Of a stretch of 64,000 nucleotides of DNA, positions 41,295 to 53,649 are shown one piece after another. Both the position numbers and the translations under genes were made by a program. The stretch comes from Trachythela sp. YZ-2020 (Eukaryota > Cnidaria > Anthozoa > Malacalcyonacea > Clavulariidae): assembly GCA_016169945.1 (NCBI GenBank), contig JADLSH010000369.1, positions 8,457,001 through 8,521,000 on the forward strand. Direction: 5' to 3'. A model generated the notes under the pieces. It was not told where the DNA came from. It saw only the letters and a program-made list of their open reading frames with translations, and ran no database searches. Numbering within the stretch: the stretch's first letter is position 1; each line of letters opens with the position of its first letter.

Positions 41295-42280
41295 GGTTGG
41301 AATGAGGATATAAATTTAATGTTGATCATTTTATACCAATTCTGCAAGTCCTTCTAAGATTGGAGCCAGTACCAATCCTAGGAAACCATTTCCACGCTGA
41401 ACAAGTGTTTTCCTTTTTGTTTTAACACTTTTTTTTTGTTAGTTAGATCAATAATATCGTGTTCAAAAGGTCTGAGTTTGTCCATTGTGTGTTTAGGAAG
41501 TGCGAGGTCCATAAAATGTTATACGCAACGACATAGAAACCGAATCTGTTCATGAGATGTAGATCTCAACAGAGCTTGTTGTTGAGCTAGATGAGAAATA
41601 CATAAGAGGTCTATAAACGATCTGTGCCTGGGAAGGTTAGTCATATCTGCTCGACGGTCAACAACGTGATGAAGACCTTATTGAAAGATGTGTATATATA
41701 AGAATAAGGGGATAAGGAAGATAAAGATAAGGAAGATAAATATAAGGAAGATGAGGAAGATAAAGATAAGAAAGATAAGAAAGATAAAGATAAAATTAAG
41801 GAAGATAAAGATAAGGAAGATAAAGAAGATAAGGAAGATAAAGATAAGGAAGATAAAGCCAAAGTCGAAAAGTTTGGTCCTTTATTCAAATAGACTTGCA
41901 TTTGATATGCATGTGCAAATTATTTAGTAGCGATAAAATAAAGACATAAGTTTGCAGCACGTGCAGGTCATTTCGTACAATCGTCGAAGTATAAAGATGA
42001 CAAGCCAAGAAAAACCAGCCAGGCAGCTTCGGCCGAAGAGGCTAGAAAACTCTCTTAAGGTAAATGTTCTGAATATGGTAAGCATGCTGTGATAATGGTA
42101 GTTTGTCGTGTAATACATTTGCTTTATCCATAGCTGAATATTCCGCCGAGTTAAAGTATACCACCATTTCAATTTAGATACACAGTAATGTAAAAGTTCT
42201 TGCGTGTCGTGCAATTTGGCGAGTAAAACGGGAAGACATACCGCTCGCAAACAACCAAAAATCGTCCAAACGACTCAATC
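41295..42280. other. Spacer with purine-rich minisatellite
   Basis: Region between the divergent left genes (-) and the helicase (+), likely holding both promoters. At about 41700-41870 it holds an array of AAGGAAGATAAAGATAAGG units, the same word as in the array at 57965-58215, on the same strand. No gene otherwise. Confidence 0.6.
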
Positions 42281-42288
42281 TCGACGAG

Positions 42289-44418
42289 ATGTTGGTCAAC
42301 ATCAGTGGGGTTCAATTTTTCATGTCGTGCGTGACAATGATGAAGTCGAATTGCAAGAGGCGATTGTCTGACAACGAAGAACGTAGAGAAACCGACACTT
42401 ACCCAGGCGTTGCATATTTCATTGCCTATCGCGTCAACGAGGTGTGCAATGAAAATAAGATATTTTCGATGCTCCACAACGCGGACATGGAACGATTATG
42501 CGTACTGGAAGTGCAGCAAATTCCCTATTTCAAGCGCTCAAGGACCACGCTAACACTGCTGTACATAATTTGGTTACGACGTCGAACTCGTATTGCTTCA
42601 GACAAGCAATGTTGGAGTTATGTGACGACGAAAGTTTCTCTGCACCCTTCAATCCACGAGACTATCCCACCAAACCATGCCGAATCGTGGTCGTCAACGG
42701 AAGCGAATTTTTGGCGAAAATGATGAACGCGTATGGTAAGCTGGAGTCGGATGGCTTAGTGGCTGATCTCGTCTGCCTTCCTAACCAAAATCCTCAGGAT
42801 CTTCTTACGTCTCCAAGCGATGCCACAGTTACAATACAGCACATCGAGCGAGTCATGGAACGTTGTGGGCACGCCCTTTCATCGTGGGAATGTGTACACC
42901 CGTCCTGATCAAGCAAAGATGACCTTTGTTCACATGATGGAGGTACAAAGCTATTTACACCACCTCCTTTCCAACGACACCTTGAGGGAACGAGTTCTTA
43001 AGCATTTCCCCGTGTTGTTAAAGTTTCTGAAGCATGACGATTGTACAATTATCGCACAGCTCAAGTTCGACAACGACCTAATCGAGGTGCTACAAGGAAA
43101 CGTATTTCAAATTTCCACGAGGAGTTTCATGCCCTCTCCACTACCAGCGGAAGCGTTTCGAAAAACATCGCCACGAACATTTTGTCCATATGACAGTTCT
43201 GCTTTGCCTAACGCTCGCTTCTTCGAAGATGGTGTTCTACATTCATTCCCAGATCTAGAGACAGAGATGAAATTTTTAAACAAATTTTACCAATGCCTCG
43301 TCGCTGGCAAGATGCCGCAGAAAGTCCGTAAGCTAGTTGTCGCTGGGCCAAAGGACTCTGGGAAAACATCATGGGCCGCCATATTCCATCGCCTTGTTCC
43401 ACGTCAGTCCATCGTCACAGTAACAAAAGAGCGGCAGTTCTCTGCAGCCATGATAGACGCGACCACCCAGCTTGTAATCATCGACGACTGGTGCTCTTCA
43501 ACAATGGAGAGCGACTTAGCGAAGACTCTTTTCCAGGGAGGGTGGATGAGTACGGCAGTGAAACACCAGGAGCCGAGATCTTTCTTCAACAGTTGTCCTT
43601 TCTATATCACCACAAATAAAGTTCCAAATTTTGGAAAAGAGAACGACAACGTGCAACGCAGGCTGGCAATATTCAATACCAAGTCGTTGGAGGACACTAT
43701 TGTTGGCGCTGATAAGTGGTTGTTCGACAACGCCATGGCGTATGTCGAGTGGATGGCAAGCGAGGCACACGAGAGGTGGTACGAGAGGAACGAATCTGCT
43801 GCTATTTCCAACGTTCCGTCTGTTGAATTGTGCCAATTATTACGCAATGTATCGTCCGCAGATTTACATCAAACGACGGCAGATGAAACACCTAGGCCCT
43901 GCAACATTAACGTCGTCCATCCATCGTTCTCGAGAGAAGCAGAACGCATGAAGCGAGATGCAAATGGCAACAGAAGAATACCAGAACATTCGCCAAGCAG
44001 CGCAGAAGAAGAATACGATCGGCCTCTTCTCAAACGTCCAAGAAGATTGCGGTTTCCGCAGGAAACAGACGATGACGGAAATGGTGCGTCCGAGGCGGAG
44101 AATCCAGCCGGAAATAGTCCTTTGAAAACAAGGAGTGAAAAGAACGACACCGAAGAGGAAAGTGACGGATTCCATTTCCGTTCCCCATCACAGTGGCAAC
44201 TTAATAGCGAGATGTATTTTAAAAGGGTCGCCGGTAACATTACTACCACATTTTACGGAGCAAAACTGAAAGGTAAACCAACGTTGGCGTTCAGTGCAAG
44301 AATGGAAAATGCGCCGAGGAAAGAGAAGGATTTCTGGACGAAGCCTGATCCGGAGGTTGACACATGGGTGTTGATTTTTGGAGCCCCAAAAACATTTACG
44401 AGCCCCTTGCACAATTAA
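42289..44418 (+). pseudogene. Superfamily-3 helicase (parvovirus NS1-like) of the Polinton-like element
   Basis: The long frame 42820-44418 (532 codons) carries an AAA+ SF3 helicase core: Walker A GPKDSGKTSW (about residue 171), TKERQFSAAMI, Walker B LVIIDDW (about 210), then GGWMSTAVKHQEPRSFF and motif C with the diagnostic PFYITTNKVPNFG (about 257) followed by DNVQRRLAIF (arginine finger region). The C-terminal 250 residues are charged and disordered. The N-terminal part lies in a different frame (42498-42870), so at least one frameshift breaks the gene near 42870 and another probably near 42500. The arrangement of motifs is closest to parvovirus NS1/E1-type helicases. No nickase HUH motif was recognised upstream. 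It would act in replication initiation of the element. Confidence 0.85.
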
Positions 44419-44565
44419 GAAAAACTGTGCGGCGTCGAGTTCTTCATGAAGATTGTCCAGTTGTGAAGATGAAGCGGCAGATTGAATCGGAGAGGACCGA
44501 ACAACCAGAAACAAGTGATGCTCGCGGCAACGATCCAACGGATGAACCATCACAGCAAGCCACAA
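44419..44565 (+). pseudogene. 3' part of the helicase region in another frame
   Basis: From about 44364 a second plus-strand frame continues charged text (RRRVLHEDCPVVKMKRQIES) up to the Harbinger insertion. An open segment with a basic composition follows the insertion at 53221-53313. The frames on either side do not agree, so the original 3' end is uncertain. Confidence 0.4.
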
Positions 44566-45152
44566 GGACTTGTCGAAATGGACCTGGGTTAACTAATCCT
44601 GGGTTAATTTGGCGTTGCTCAAAGGTCGGTTAGTGGTGCGATCAGTTAACCCAGGGTTAAAAAAATTAACCCACGGTTAAAAAACGCGCGAAAAACTTTT
44701 TAGACAAAAACGAAAGAAAGCGCAAATTGAATTTTTCTACGTCAGAAATCATTAAAATAACTGAACTAGTGGAAGAAAACCTTCAGGTAATTTGACAAAT
44801 TCAATAACAAACAAAACGAAGCAAGAAACATGGGCGAAAATTGCCAGGCAAGTTAACGCAATCGGGGTTGCTCACCGCTCCGTGCAGGACATAAAAGACA
44901 AATGGAAAAATTTACAGACCACGGCAAAGAAGGAGTTTGCGCGGCAAAGAAGAAGCTTTGGACTGACAGGGGGTGGTCCACCGTGTAAAAAACGAAAAGA
45001 AGCCACGGAGAAGATAATGCGACTCTTCGAAAACGGTCCGTCTTTCACCGGACTACATGGTTTTGAAACAAGCGGTAAGTTAAAATACAATTTTTGGGCG
45101 AGTTTAGGCAGGTTTGTTGCCTTAACCAGTCTCCCGATTTTACGGTCAACTG

Positions 45153-45346
45153 TAGCCTGCGTGGCAGACGTTCTATTGTGGGGGAGGGAGTTTTGTTTAG
45201 AGCGCGCGCTTTTTTTTTGAGAGCGCGCTCCCTTGGTTTTTTGTCCTCCCCCCCTAACTTCTCACCTAGCGCGCGCTCTCAAAAAAAAACCGCGCGCTCG
45301 AAACAAAACTCCCTCCCCCACAATAGAACGCCTGCCACGCAGGCTA
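45153..45346. mobile_element. 194-bp palindromic MITE with 9-bp duplication
   Basis: TAGCCTGCGTGGCAGACGTT with the next 25 bases is repeated inverted at the right end (ending AACGCCTGCCACGCAGGCTA). GGTCAACTG is duplicated exactly on both sides (45144-45152 and 45347-45355). The centre has GAGCGCGCGCTTTTT/AAAAACCGCGCGCTC. Inserted in the intron of the Harbinger Myb gene. Mutator-like by duplication length. Confidence 0.95.
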
Positions 45347-46228
45347 GGTCAACTGATGCGCATGACAACAAGAAATCATTTCAATATGGCTGACTTTATA
45401 ATTTACGGAAAGACATATTTACGGCAGTTTATAGCATAGAAAGATAAGTATTTTTGTTTTATACTTTGATAAAGGAAGTCGCAAGCTCGCGGTTTCTTTT
45501 GCATGATGTATTTAGACGAAATATAAGGCGAAACATAGTCCGAATACTGAAAAGTCGATTGTACATTCTGTCAAGTTTAAATATTTCTATTTAGCGATAA
45601 CTATTTGTTTAATAGTCTCGTAATTTCATGCACAGTAAAGTCAATTTTAATATAGTTTGTTTTTTGCGTAGGGGAATCAGTGACGTTGCAAGAACAGAGC
45701 AGTTTTCAACCAGTGCCAGAGAAAGCTCAGCGATGACGACCTAAATATGACCCCACCACCTTCCTGTACACCAGTTACCCCTATTATAAATGTGGAGCAG
45801 AATACTAGACCTTCACCTACACCACTACCTGCCGACACCCTGATCAAACCAGTGCTTCCACTTTGGCAAAGTCAAATTTCTCGTTTTTGTCCTTTTTTTT
45901 CGCAGAATTTCCTTCCCAAAATCCTAAATTTCCTTCCATTTTTCCTTCCAATTTTTTTTAAAATAGTATAATAAATTTTGTATTGTACTGTACTCCCGAT
46001 GTAAATTGAAGGAGTACTGCAGTATTCAAATAGTGAATCTCTAATTTAATATTAGAAAAATAATTAACCATTATACGGTACAAAATTCAAGTATCCAACA
46101 TTAGTGTTCCAGATCACTACAGAGTAGAGTAGTATATAGTCATTAGTCTATACCGTTCAAAATTAATTTGAATAAGGATAATTAACCTGAAAAAACATGT
46201 TCTGTTGTCTGTTTTCTCAAAGGACATA

Positions 46229-47902
46229 TTACTTAAACGACTTTTTTATGAATTTTTTCCTTAAATCTTTTACCTCCTCGTCTGTCGCGCTTGCTTTCAT
46301 ATTGTTTGCTAGTTTTAGCATGTTTTCGCTTGGTTTAAGTGCTGCGGCTGAAAACTTTCCTTTTTTCATTGCCATATTGAACTGAAGAAGAGAAACTAAA
46401 GATGTTGACTTTAACGATGCTCTTCGGTCAGTTTTGATCAACTTTAGCGAGCTGAAGATCCGTTCCACAGCAGCATTTGAGGAAGGAAACGTCGCTAGGA
46501 TCTGAACAAATTTGGTGAGGTTTGGGAATTTTGGTTGTCCGGTCGGATTCTTCACGTCTCGGACGGTGGTCCAGTACTCTTCCCAGTTGAGGTCACCATT
46601 AACTTTATCATGCATTGCGTGTTCACGCCATTCACGATCAAGTTTCTCGGTGTTAAGAATCTCCCTCAAATAGGGCAACTTCTGACAAATGCCCTCGAGA
46701 GAAGGTGGGATCGTAGAAGCAGCGTTTTGGGGCAAGGTACACTGTACGATATCGTGAATCTCTGCATCAAGGTGAAACCGTTTCTGGATCTGAAGAATCG
46801 ATTCTACGAGGAAATTCCTACAGTGACTACGGAATGCAGATACGTCTTCTTCTTTAGCCCCGCCTGCTATTTCTCGTAGAGTTGCTGTTGCCGCCATGCC
46901 AAGATAGACATCTTCCAGGGGTACGTGAAATTCTTCACATGATGGGGAAATTTTCTTCGGGTTTGTAGCTTTAACATGATCCCTATTCATAAAATCACTT
47001 GCGATTGATCTAAGGAGCATTTCTACTTGTGGCTTAAGACAATGGAGGACAGGTCTTTCACATTGAAAAAGAAGATTGAAATCATTGAACCGCTCAAGCT
47101 GGTAGCTGAGAAACTCTAGGTAGGCCAATGTGAACTTGTTTTGCAGTGACTTGTGTATGCGTTCAATGGTATGCGTCGGATCTTCATTTACAACAAGAAT
47201 AAAATATTGCTTCAATGCTTCATACTGCTCCAAAATTCGATTTATGCATGCTTGAAGAGAGAGCCAGCGTGTTTGAGCAGGGGACAGTAGCTTATGAGGT
47301 TCAACATCAAAGAAACTTTGAAATTCTTTGTAGACATCTTGTCTTTTCGATGAACGGTGGAAATGTGCATAAATGTCCCGACATAGATCTTCTAAATTCT
47401 TTGGCAGCGTTTTTGCGGCATAGGAAGAAGCTAAGTGGATTAAGTGGCAAGAGCATTTCACTGTTTGCACATTCTTTTGATCCGATCTCAACAGCTGGGA
47501 AACCGAATTTCTTTCTCCAAACATCACGTTGGTAGTATCCGACGCGTAACCAATAATATTCTCCATCGGGATAAGAAGCTCAGTGAAGGTGTTCTTTACC
47601 GATGAGTAAATTCCTTCAGCAGTACCCGCTTCGACTTCGACCATATCGACTAAATAATGTTTGGTTTCAAATGCATCCATGTCAAAATAGGTCGCCAAAA
47701 TAGCAAGCTGTTTTGATGTGCTTAAGTCGGTTGCTTCGTCGATGATGAAACTAAACTTTTCCGAACGTAACGTGGAAACTGCTTGGTGTAAATAGTCGAA
47801 TCCCAGGACTTGGCGAATCACGTTTGAGGCTTTTTGCTTTCCAAGCGTGACGGTTTTCATTACATCGTCGCGGGGGAAAAAGTGACTGAAGAAACTGTAC
47901 AA
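46229..47902 (-). pseudogene. hAT transposase, N-terminally truncated (557 codons open)
   Basis: Uninterrupted frame with the RNase H-like start FSFIIDEATDLSTSKQLAIL (about residue 50), a second block IIGYASDTTNVMFGERN (the Asp of this block is expected to be catalytic), KCSCHLIHLASSYA, LSPAQTRWLSLQACI, and the C-terminal dimerisation block PNLTKFVQILATFPSSNAAV followed by ERIFSSLK. The BED finger and first residues are missing because the LINE inserted at the 5' end. The body itself shows no frameshift, so the LINE insertion is the main lesion. Confidence 0.92.
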
Positions 47903-47954
47903 GACCCTCTACCCTTCCCAAATTTTTTCTTTCCAATGTACGATCCATATCCAA

Positions 47955-50700
47955 TAAAGTAGACGATCTTGATGTAGTCGTCCAAAGAAATGGCATAGAT
48001 TTTGCGGGAATTACAGAGACATGGCTGAATCCTAGCATCCCGGATAGCAGTATAAATATCCATGATTTTAACCTGGTTAGAAAAGATCGCTCTGGTCAAC
48101 GTGGGGGTGGAGTTTGTGCATTCGTAAAATCAAATATCCCATTCATGCCTCTTCCAGACCTATGTTGTCCGGATCACGAGAGTCTGTGGCTAAAACTTCG
48201 ACCCTATCGACTTCCACGGGAATATTCCTGCATAGTTGTTGGACTTGTATACCATCCACCACAGGCCGATAATAACGAACTGTATGACCACCTCATAACC
48301 TCATTGGACAAAATTTTAGCATCTTACCCAACAGCAGGTGTAATTGTTATGGGTGACTTTAACCAGTTCGACTCCAAACGCCTTTGTAGAAACACGTCAC
48401 TTAAACAAATTGTAAAGAAACCTACCCGTGGGAATGCAACTTTAGATTTAATATTTACTAATATGAAACGTTGTTACAATGACCCGGAAATACTCCCTGC
48501 TATTGGACAATCGGATCACATGTCAGTCCTGTTACACCCGGTTAGTAACGATCAGCGCCCAAATACCATTACCAAAGTCTGGGTCAGAAAGCGGAAGCAA
48601 TCAAATATGCAGGCATTTGGTCGATTTCTTTTGGATCTTAACTGGAATGTACTTTCGCAGCTACCCGATTGTCAAAAAATGTGTGACCTGTTTTATGACA
48701 TTATTCTCATGGGTTTGGACACAATTTTTCCCCAAAAGCTGTTAAACTTCACTGTAGAGACAAAGCGTGGATTACTCCTGAAATCAAACTTCTCATCTCC
48801 CAAAGACAAAAGGCCTTTGCCTTGGGAAATACAATTGAATACAACAAATTGCGAAATAAAGTAATTCACGTCGTGAAACAGGCAAAGTCTAAATACTTCG
48901 AGTCTCAAGTGAATCATTTAAAAAATTCAAAGCCAAGGAAATGGTGGAGTACTATTAAAAACCTAGCTGGCTTTTCTTTAAAGCCTGCCTTCCATTCTGC
49001 AGAGGTGAATGGAACTATCTTGCAGGACGAGACTTAGCACTCGCTGTTAATAACGGGTTTTAGCCGCCACTAAATCGTTACCGCCGCTTTCAATTACTGA
49101 TAAATTATCTGTGGAAGAACCTACCGTTTTGTACCCTATCTCCGTTGTTGATGTCGAATCGCGTTTAAAAGCAGTTAAATCGAATAAAGCTCCTGGTCCA
49201 GACTCTCTGCCAAATTGGATTCTCAATAATTTTTCAATGGAGATTTCAGAACCTGTGACAATGATTTTTAATGCCTCCATTAAACAAGCACAAGTTCCAA
49301 CGCAGTGGAAAGATGCAAATGTCGTTCCCGTCCCTAAGACATCCCCGGTCACGGATATATCTTCAGACCTGCGACCTATATCTCTGACCGCCACGCTCTC
49401 AAAAGTTCTTGAATCATTTCCATTTCAATGGATTATGGATACCATTAAGTCTCAGTTGGACCCAAAGCAATTTGGATCGTTAAAAGGCTCTTCTACGATA
49501 GACGCATTAATTAGCATGTTCCACTGTTGGTATTCTAACACAGACGGCAATGGCGAGACTGTTCGTGTTTTTCTGCTTGACTTTAGTAAAGCATTCGACA
49601 GAATCAACCACAAAATCCTGATAAAAAATTGATAAATCCTTAATAAACTGGGTTATTGATTTCCTGATGCAAAGAAGACAGAGGGTGAAATTGGGTTCTT
49701 CTTTCTCTGATTGGTCCTTGGTAAATGGAGGCGTCGCAAGGTACAATCCTTGGCCCATTACTTTTTCTCATCATGGTCAACGATTTGGCTATTAACCACA
49801 AAGATAGATGGAAATATGTTGACGACACTAGTCTCTCAGAAACAATCGGTAAAGGTTGTCAAAGTAACCTGCAATCCGTTATTAATAATATCGATCAATG
49901 GTGCACGGAAAATGATATGATGCTTAATCGTTCTAAATGCAAAGAGCTAATTATCTCGTTCGCTAAGGACGTCCTAATCTTCGACCATTGTTTATTAAAG
50001 ATCACTGTATGTCCCCAGTTTTATCAGCAAAGGTTCTTGGTCTGTACTTTTCTTCTGATCTTAGTTGGAACTTACATGTTGAACACATAGTATACAAGGC
50101 ATCAAAGAGACTTTTTTTTCTCCGAGTGCTTAAACGCAGCGGTCTTGGAGGGAGTTCTCTAATTCAAGTTTATACCACATGTATACGACCTGTGCTTGAA
50201 TATGCATGCCAGGTTTGGAACTTAAACTCCCCTGACTACTTAAAGGAAGAAATCGAAAGAATTCAGAAGCGAGCCCTACGAATAATATGTCCTGACCTGT
50301 CATACCGCAAAGCCTTGGAAGTTTATGAAATATCCTTGCTCTCTCAAAGACGAAATAATTTATGTAAATCCTATTTTAAGAAACTTCTCAACCCGGAAAA
50401 TAAGTTGAATGAACTCATCCCTAATAAACGCGAGGACTTACGTACTTACAATCTACGTAACGATCAGCATATTAACTTAATTAATTGTAAGACTACAAGA
50501 TTTAGTAAAAGTTTTATTCCTTCTAGTATCGTATCATATAATGATTCATTTTAATTGTAATATAAATTTTAGTTTTAATATACCGTATATATTACTATAT
50601 GTATTAGTTTTTATCATGTAATTTAAATATCAACTCTGTACAATTCAGCTCTTAGCTGCCATTCAGATTTTGTAATAAAATTCAATTCAATTCAATTCAA
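47955..50700 (+). pseudogene. 5'-truncated LINE (endonuclease + reverse transcriptase)
   Basis: Endonuclease domain: AGITETWLNP (about 48010), VVGLVYHPPQADNN, VIVMGDFNQFDS, ATLDLIFTN and GQSDHMSVLL, all the APE catalytic blocks. Then a linker, RT motifs KAPGPDSLPNWIL, DLRPISLTATLSKVLE, FLLDFSKAFDRINH, SQGTILGPLLFLIMVNDL and KYVDDTSLSE, then VLGLYFSSDLSWNLHVEHI and the C-terminus to 50554. Frames change near 48860, 49640 and 50000, so it is inactive. The 3' end is a tandem AATTC tail (50677-50700). Jockey superfamily (CR1/L2 group). It split the hAT transposase gene. Confidence 0.92.
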
Positions 50701-51271
50701 AAAGACCTGTTAAGTCCCAAATTACCCCCATTCATCCTTGATGGTTATGTAAATATTCGATGTATTATTTTTATACATGTTTTTTAACTCAAAAGTTCAT
50801 AATAAAGTGTTTAACCATTATTAAATTACTAGAAATTACTGAAAAAGTTTAAATTGTAAAATTTCCTTCCCTTTTCCTTCGAAATGGCCAAATTTCCTTC
50901 CAAATCTCATTTCCTCTTATTTTTCCTTCCAAATGCCAAAATATCCTTTTGGAAGGAAATTTCCTTCCGAGTGGAAGCTCTGGACCAAACCCAAACCGAA
51001 AAAGAAGGTTACCCAGCAAGTTGTGCTGGAAATGCAGCTGGAAGTCCTCAAATTACAAAAAGAAATGATGCTACTGAAGAATGAGAAACTAAGGCTTCAG
51101 GTAGCACAGTTAAAAGAACAAGCAAACAGTTGTACTTTAATGTCTTCAATAGAAAATTTATACATTACATATAACGGGGCGGCATGGCTCACCAGGATAG
51201 TGGGAGCTTTTCTGGTGTGCCCCCAGTACTTGGATAAGAAATGGGCCCTAAGAAGCCCTCACAATCTTTGA

Positions 51272-51914
51272 AAGTGGACCCTTTTTGGTGCCCTTTCAGA
51301 GAGCCATGCCGTCCCTGATTTAATATATTATAATCTTGTTGAGCATTTACAGCCTGAATGGGATCTGATGTCCCTTTAATATAATTTTGCATACTTCTCA
51401 ATTATGTTGGACCAATAAACTGTGACTATTGAATGAAGAACCGTATGTGATTGGTCCAACATAATTAAGAAATATCCCTTTCAGGCTGTAATATTTAAGA
51501 ATTATTAAATTATGCATGATATGAAGAATTGATGCACCATTACAGGAATTTTTTTCCTAATTAAGAACATTATTTGTATTTCAATATATTACAACATTCA
51601 TGTTTGACTGGGGCCACAAAAATATTTATTAGAGGTTTCTGGGTAGACTTCTATCATTCAATTTTGTTATTAGTTGCATAATAAATCAAACCTGTATAAA
51701 ATATAGCAAGACCTTTCACACCAACCCCTTGTTTTGAGGGCCCTGATATTATATGGTAGATTACTATAGAATGTGGTGAATTAGGACAATTTTCCTCATA
51801 TTTCCCAATTCTACACACTCTGTGGTAATGTACTAATTGTTTTACATACATAGTCATTGACATACTGTTTAGTAAACTACTGTAAATTGTTGTGTGGTGT
51901 ATATGCTATTTCAA
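51272..51914. other. Spacer of the Harbinger element with a hairpin
   Basis: ACAGCCTGAATGGGA with AATTATGTTGGACCAATAAA (51347-51425) faces ATTGGTCCAACATAATTAAG and TCCCTTTCAGGCTGTAA (about 51450-51495), an imperfect hairpin of about 145 bp, probably a MITE. Slightly upstream GGCATGGCTC and GAGCCATGCC (51181, 51300) form another weak inverted pair. Confidence 0.5.
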
Positions 51915-53023
51915 TTAGAAAAAGTTGTTTGTGATATGTGCCCTGATTTGCCTTCCTGTGTCATGACCAACATGTGGTTCAACCTCCGGCTCCTCCAGAT
52001 CAATATCCTCCTCTTCCTCCGGCTCATTAAACATGATGGCAATATTCTGCAGGATCGCGCAAGCACCAATCAACAAGCAGACTTTCTCTGGTTTCATCCT
52101 AATCTCTGAATGTAGTAGGTGGAACCTTCTCTTCCATCGCCCAAATACTTGCTCGACTGATCAGCACGCGCGTTTTCCTTAATGACCGATTAAATGCCCT
52201 TTCTTTTGCTGTGGTGGGATCTGAGTAGGGTGTCATAAGGTAGGGTTTTAAGGCATAACCACTATCTCCCAATAAGATTCCATCTTCCAGTGATGTGTGG
52301 TGCTGCTCTAAATACTCTTGTATCTGGGATGTTCGGAATATGTGACTGTCATGGACACTTCCTGGCCATCGGGCAACTAGATTTATGAACTTTCCTAGTT
52401 TTATTAAGAAATGAGATGTATTTGAAATCTATAGCAAATATAACTATAATTGACACAGTATACAATAATTTACCTTGGTCATCGCAAATTGCTTGAACAT
52501 TAATGGAATGATAGCGTTTCCTATTCACATAGAAATTCTCGTCTAGATGTGGTGCCTGGATTCGAATATGCGTGCAATCGATACAACAAATAACACCGGG
52601 AAAACGGGCCATCTCGTAAAACCCGTTCTTCATTGCCTCTTTCTCTTGATTCGAGGGCCAACGGATAAACTGCTCTCGTTTGTTTGAAAGAGCCACACAT
52701 ACATCTCGTACTACTCGCGATACGGTGGACTTGTCAACACCAAATGTGTCTCCGATAACCTGTGGGAAGCTACCGCTCGCAAGAAACCGTAGCGCGATGA
52801 GGACTTGGACGTCGGGAATTAATGCAAAATTTCGGTCAGTGTCGCGAACAAGGTCGTCGTAAAGTAAATTTGTTATATAATTTATTGCTTGGCTACCAAA
52901 TCTGTACCGAATTCGCAATTCTGCATCAGTTAAACCTTGAATGTTCAAGTTATTGTGACGATATCGCCGTTCTCTGCGCGGAAAATTCCGTATTGGTACA
53001 ACAAACTGTAAAACATCCGCCAT
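51915..53023 (-). pseudogene. HARBI1-like Harbinger transposase (DDE)
   Basis: Exon 1 (53023 to about 52480) encodes the N-terminal helix-turn-helix (GDTFGVDKSTVSRVVRDV) and the first catalytic Asp in ICCIDCTHIRI. A short intron (donor GTAAATTA, acceptor AAACTAG near 52384) leads to exon 2 with ARWPGSVHDSHIFRTS, ILLGDSGYAL (second Asp) and KERAFNRSLRKTRVLI. About two bases are inserted near 52165, after which the catalytic Glu block (EQVFGRWKRRFHLLHSEIRM) is in another frame that runs to the stop at 51915. One frameshift therefore separates the Glu from the two Asp residues. Confidence 0.93.
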
Positions 53024-53220
53024 GATATTTTGTACTTAACCCAGGATTAAAAAATTATTCCTACCTAGCTAGGTGGGTTAAAATTTTCATCAATTTTAAC
53101 CCTGGGTTAAGACTAATCGAGCTTTGTGCAACGCAAATTAACCCAGGTTTAAAATTTAACCCTGGGTTAGGGATTTTTAACCCAGGGTTAACGCTAATCG
53201 GCTTTTGAACAACCGGCCCC

Positions 53221-53313
53221 AAGAGAACATCGAGATTTGTGAAGAAAGACATTCCCAGAAAGAGACCTCAATTAAAGTTTGCGACTTCAGACATTGAATG
53301 CGGTGATGAATAG
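53221..53313 (+). pseudogene. Open segment after the Harbinger, possible helicase-gene 3' end
   Basis: Thirty codons with KRTSRFVKKDIPRKRPQLKF and a stop directly after the Harbinger right end. Basic composition and position make it the likely far end of the disrupted Polinton gene left of 44565. Confidence 0.35.
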
Positions 53314-53649
53314 ATAGTGCGTACGTACATGTTTCTATTTTTATGTCTGTTTGCATGTTGATAAGAGTGTTTGCATGTGTTTGTGTGTGCACGCCAGTGT
53401 GATTAGTTTCATATAATATCAGAGTTATGTTGCTAACAATCGTAACAGTTATGAGATAAATAATGCGTTATAGTTTTATCGTTTGGTATAATCAATATTG
53501 AAAAAGCGTGTGTAAGAGATTTATTCGTGAAATAATATTCGAGTGTCTTATTTTGCAACGTCTATTATTTTTCAAAGCTAATATTTACGCAATAAAGTGT
53601 GGGTACGGTTTGGCTACCACTGTCTAATATATTTACACCGGTTCTACCT

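Larger units (their letters stand above)
45850..50982 (-). mobile_element. hAT transposon inserted in the Harbinger element
   Basis: Left end CAGTGCTTCCACTTTGG, right end inverse CAGAGCTTCCACTCGG. Flanks GATCAAAC (45842-45849) and GACCAAAC (50983-50990) form an 8-bp duplication with one mismatch. AATTTCCTTCC words cluster near both ends (about 45905-45955 and 50860-50970), probable transposase binding sites. It encodes a long transposase on the minus strand and contains a LINE at 47955-50700. Confidence 0.9.
44735..51271 (+). pseudogene. Harbinger Myb/SANT-like protein, split by hAT
   Basis: First part about 44735-45074: TSEIIKITELVEENLQ, then QETWAKIARQVNAIGVAHRS and VQDIKDKWKNLQTTAKKEFA, the trihelix/Myb-SANT domain of Harbinger accessory proteins, ending near a GTAAGT donor. 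A frameshift lies near 44785. A second exon starts at about 45672 (after TGCGTAG), encodes a Pro/Thr-rich linker, and stops at 45849 where the hAT begins. It resumes after the hAT at 50983 with KPKPKKKVTQQVV and a coiled coil (LEVLKLQKEMMLLKNEKLRL). The partner protein helps the transposase bind and enter the nucleus in this family. Confidence 0.7.
44566..53220. mobile_element. PIF/Harbinger transposon, 8.65 kb with later insertions
   Basis: Both ends hold TTAACCCAGGGTTAA and AATCCTGGGTTAATTTGGCG-type words in inverted orientation; the right terminus ends AACAACCGGCCCC, the left one is decayed (GGACTTGTCGAAA). CAA is present at both junctions (44563-44565 and 53221 side, reading CCAA), compatible with a 3-bp duplication but ambiguous by one base. 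It encodes the two Harbinger proteins: a Myb/SANT DNA-binding protein (+) and a HARBI1-like transposase (-). A MITE (45153-45346) and a hAT (45850-50982) inserted into it later. Confidence 0.85.
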
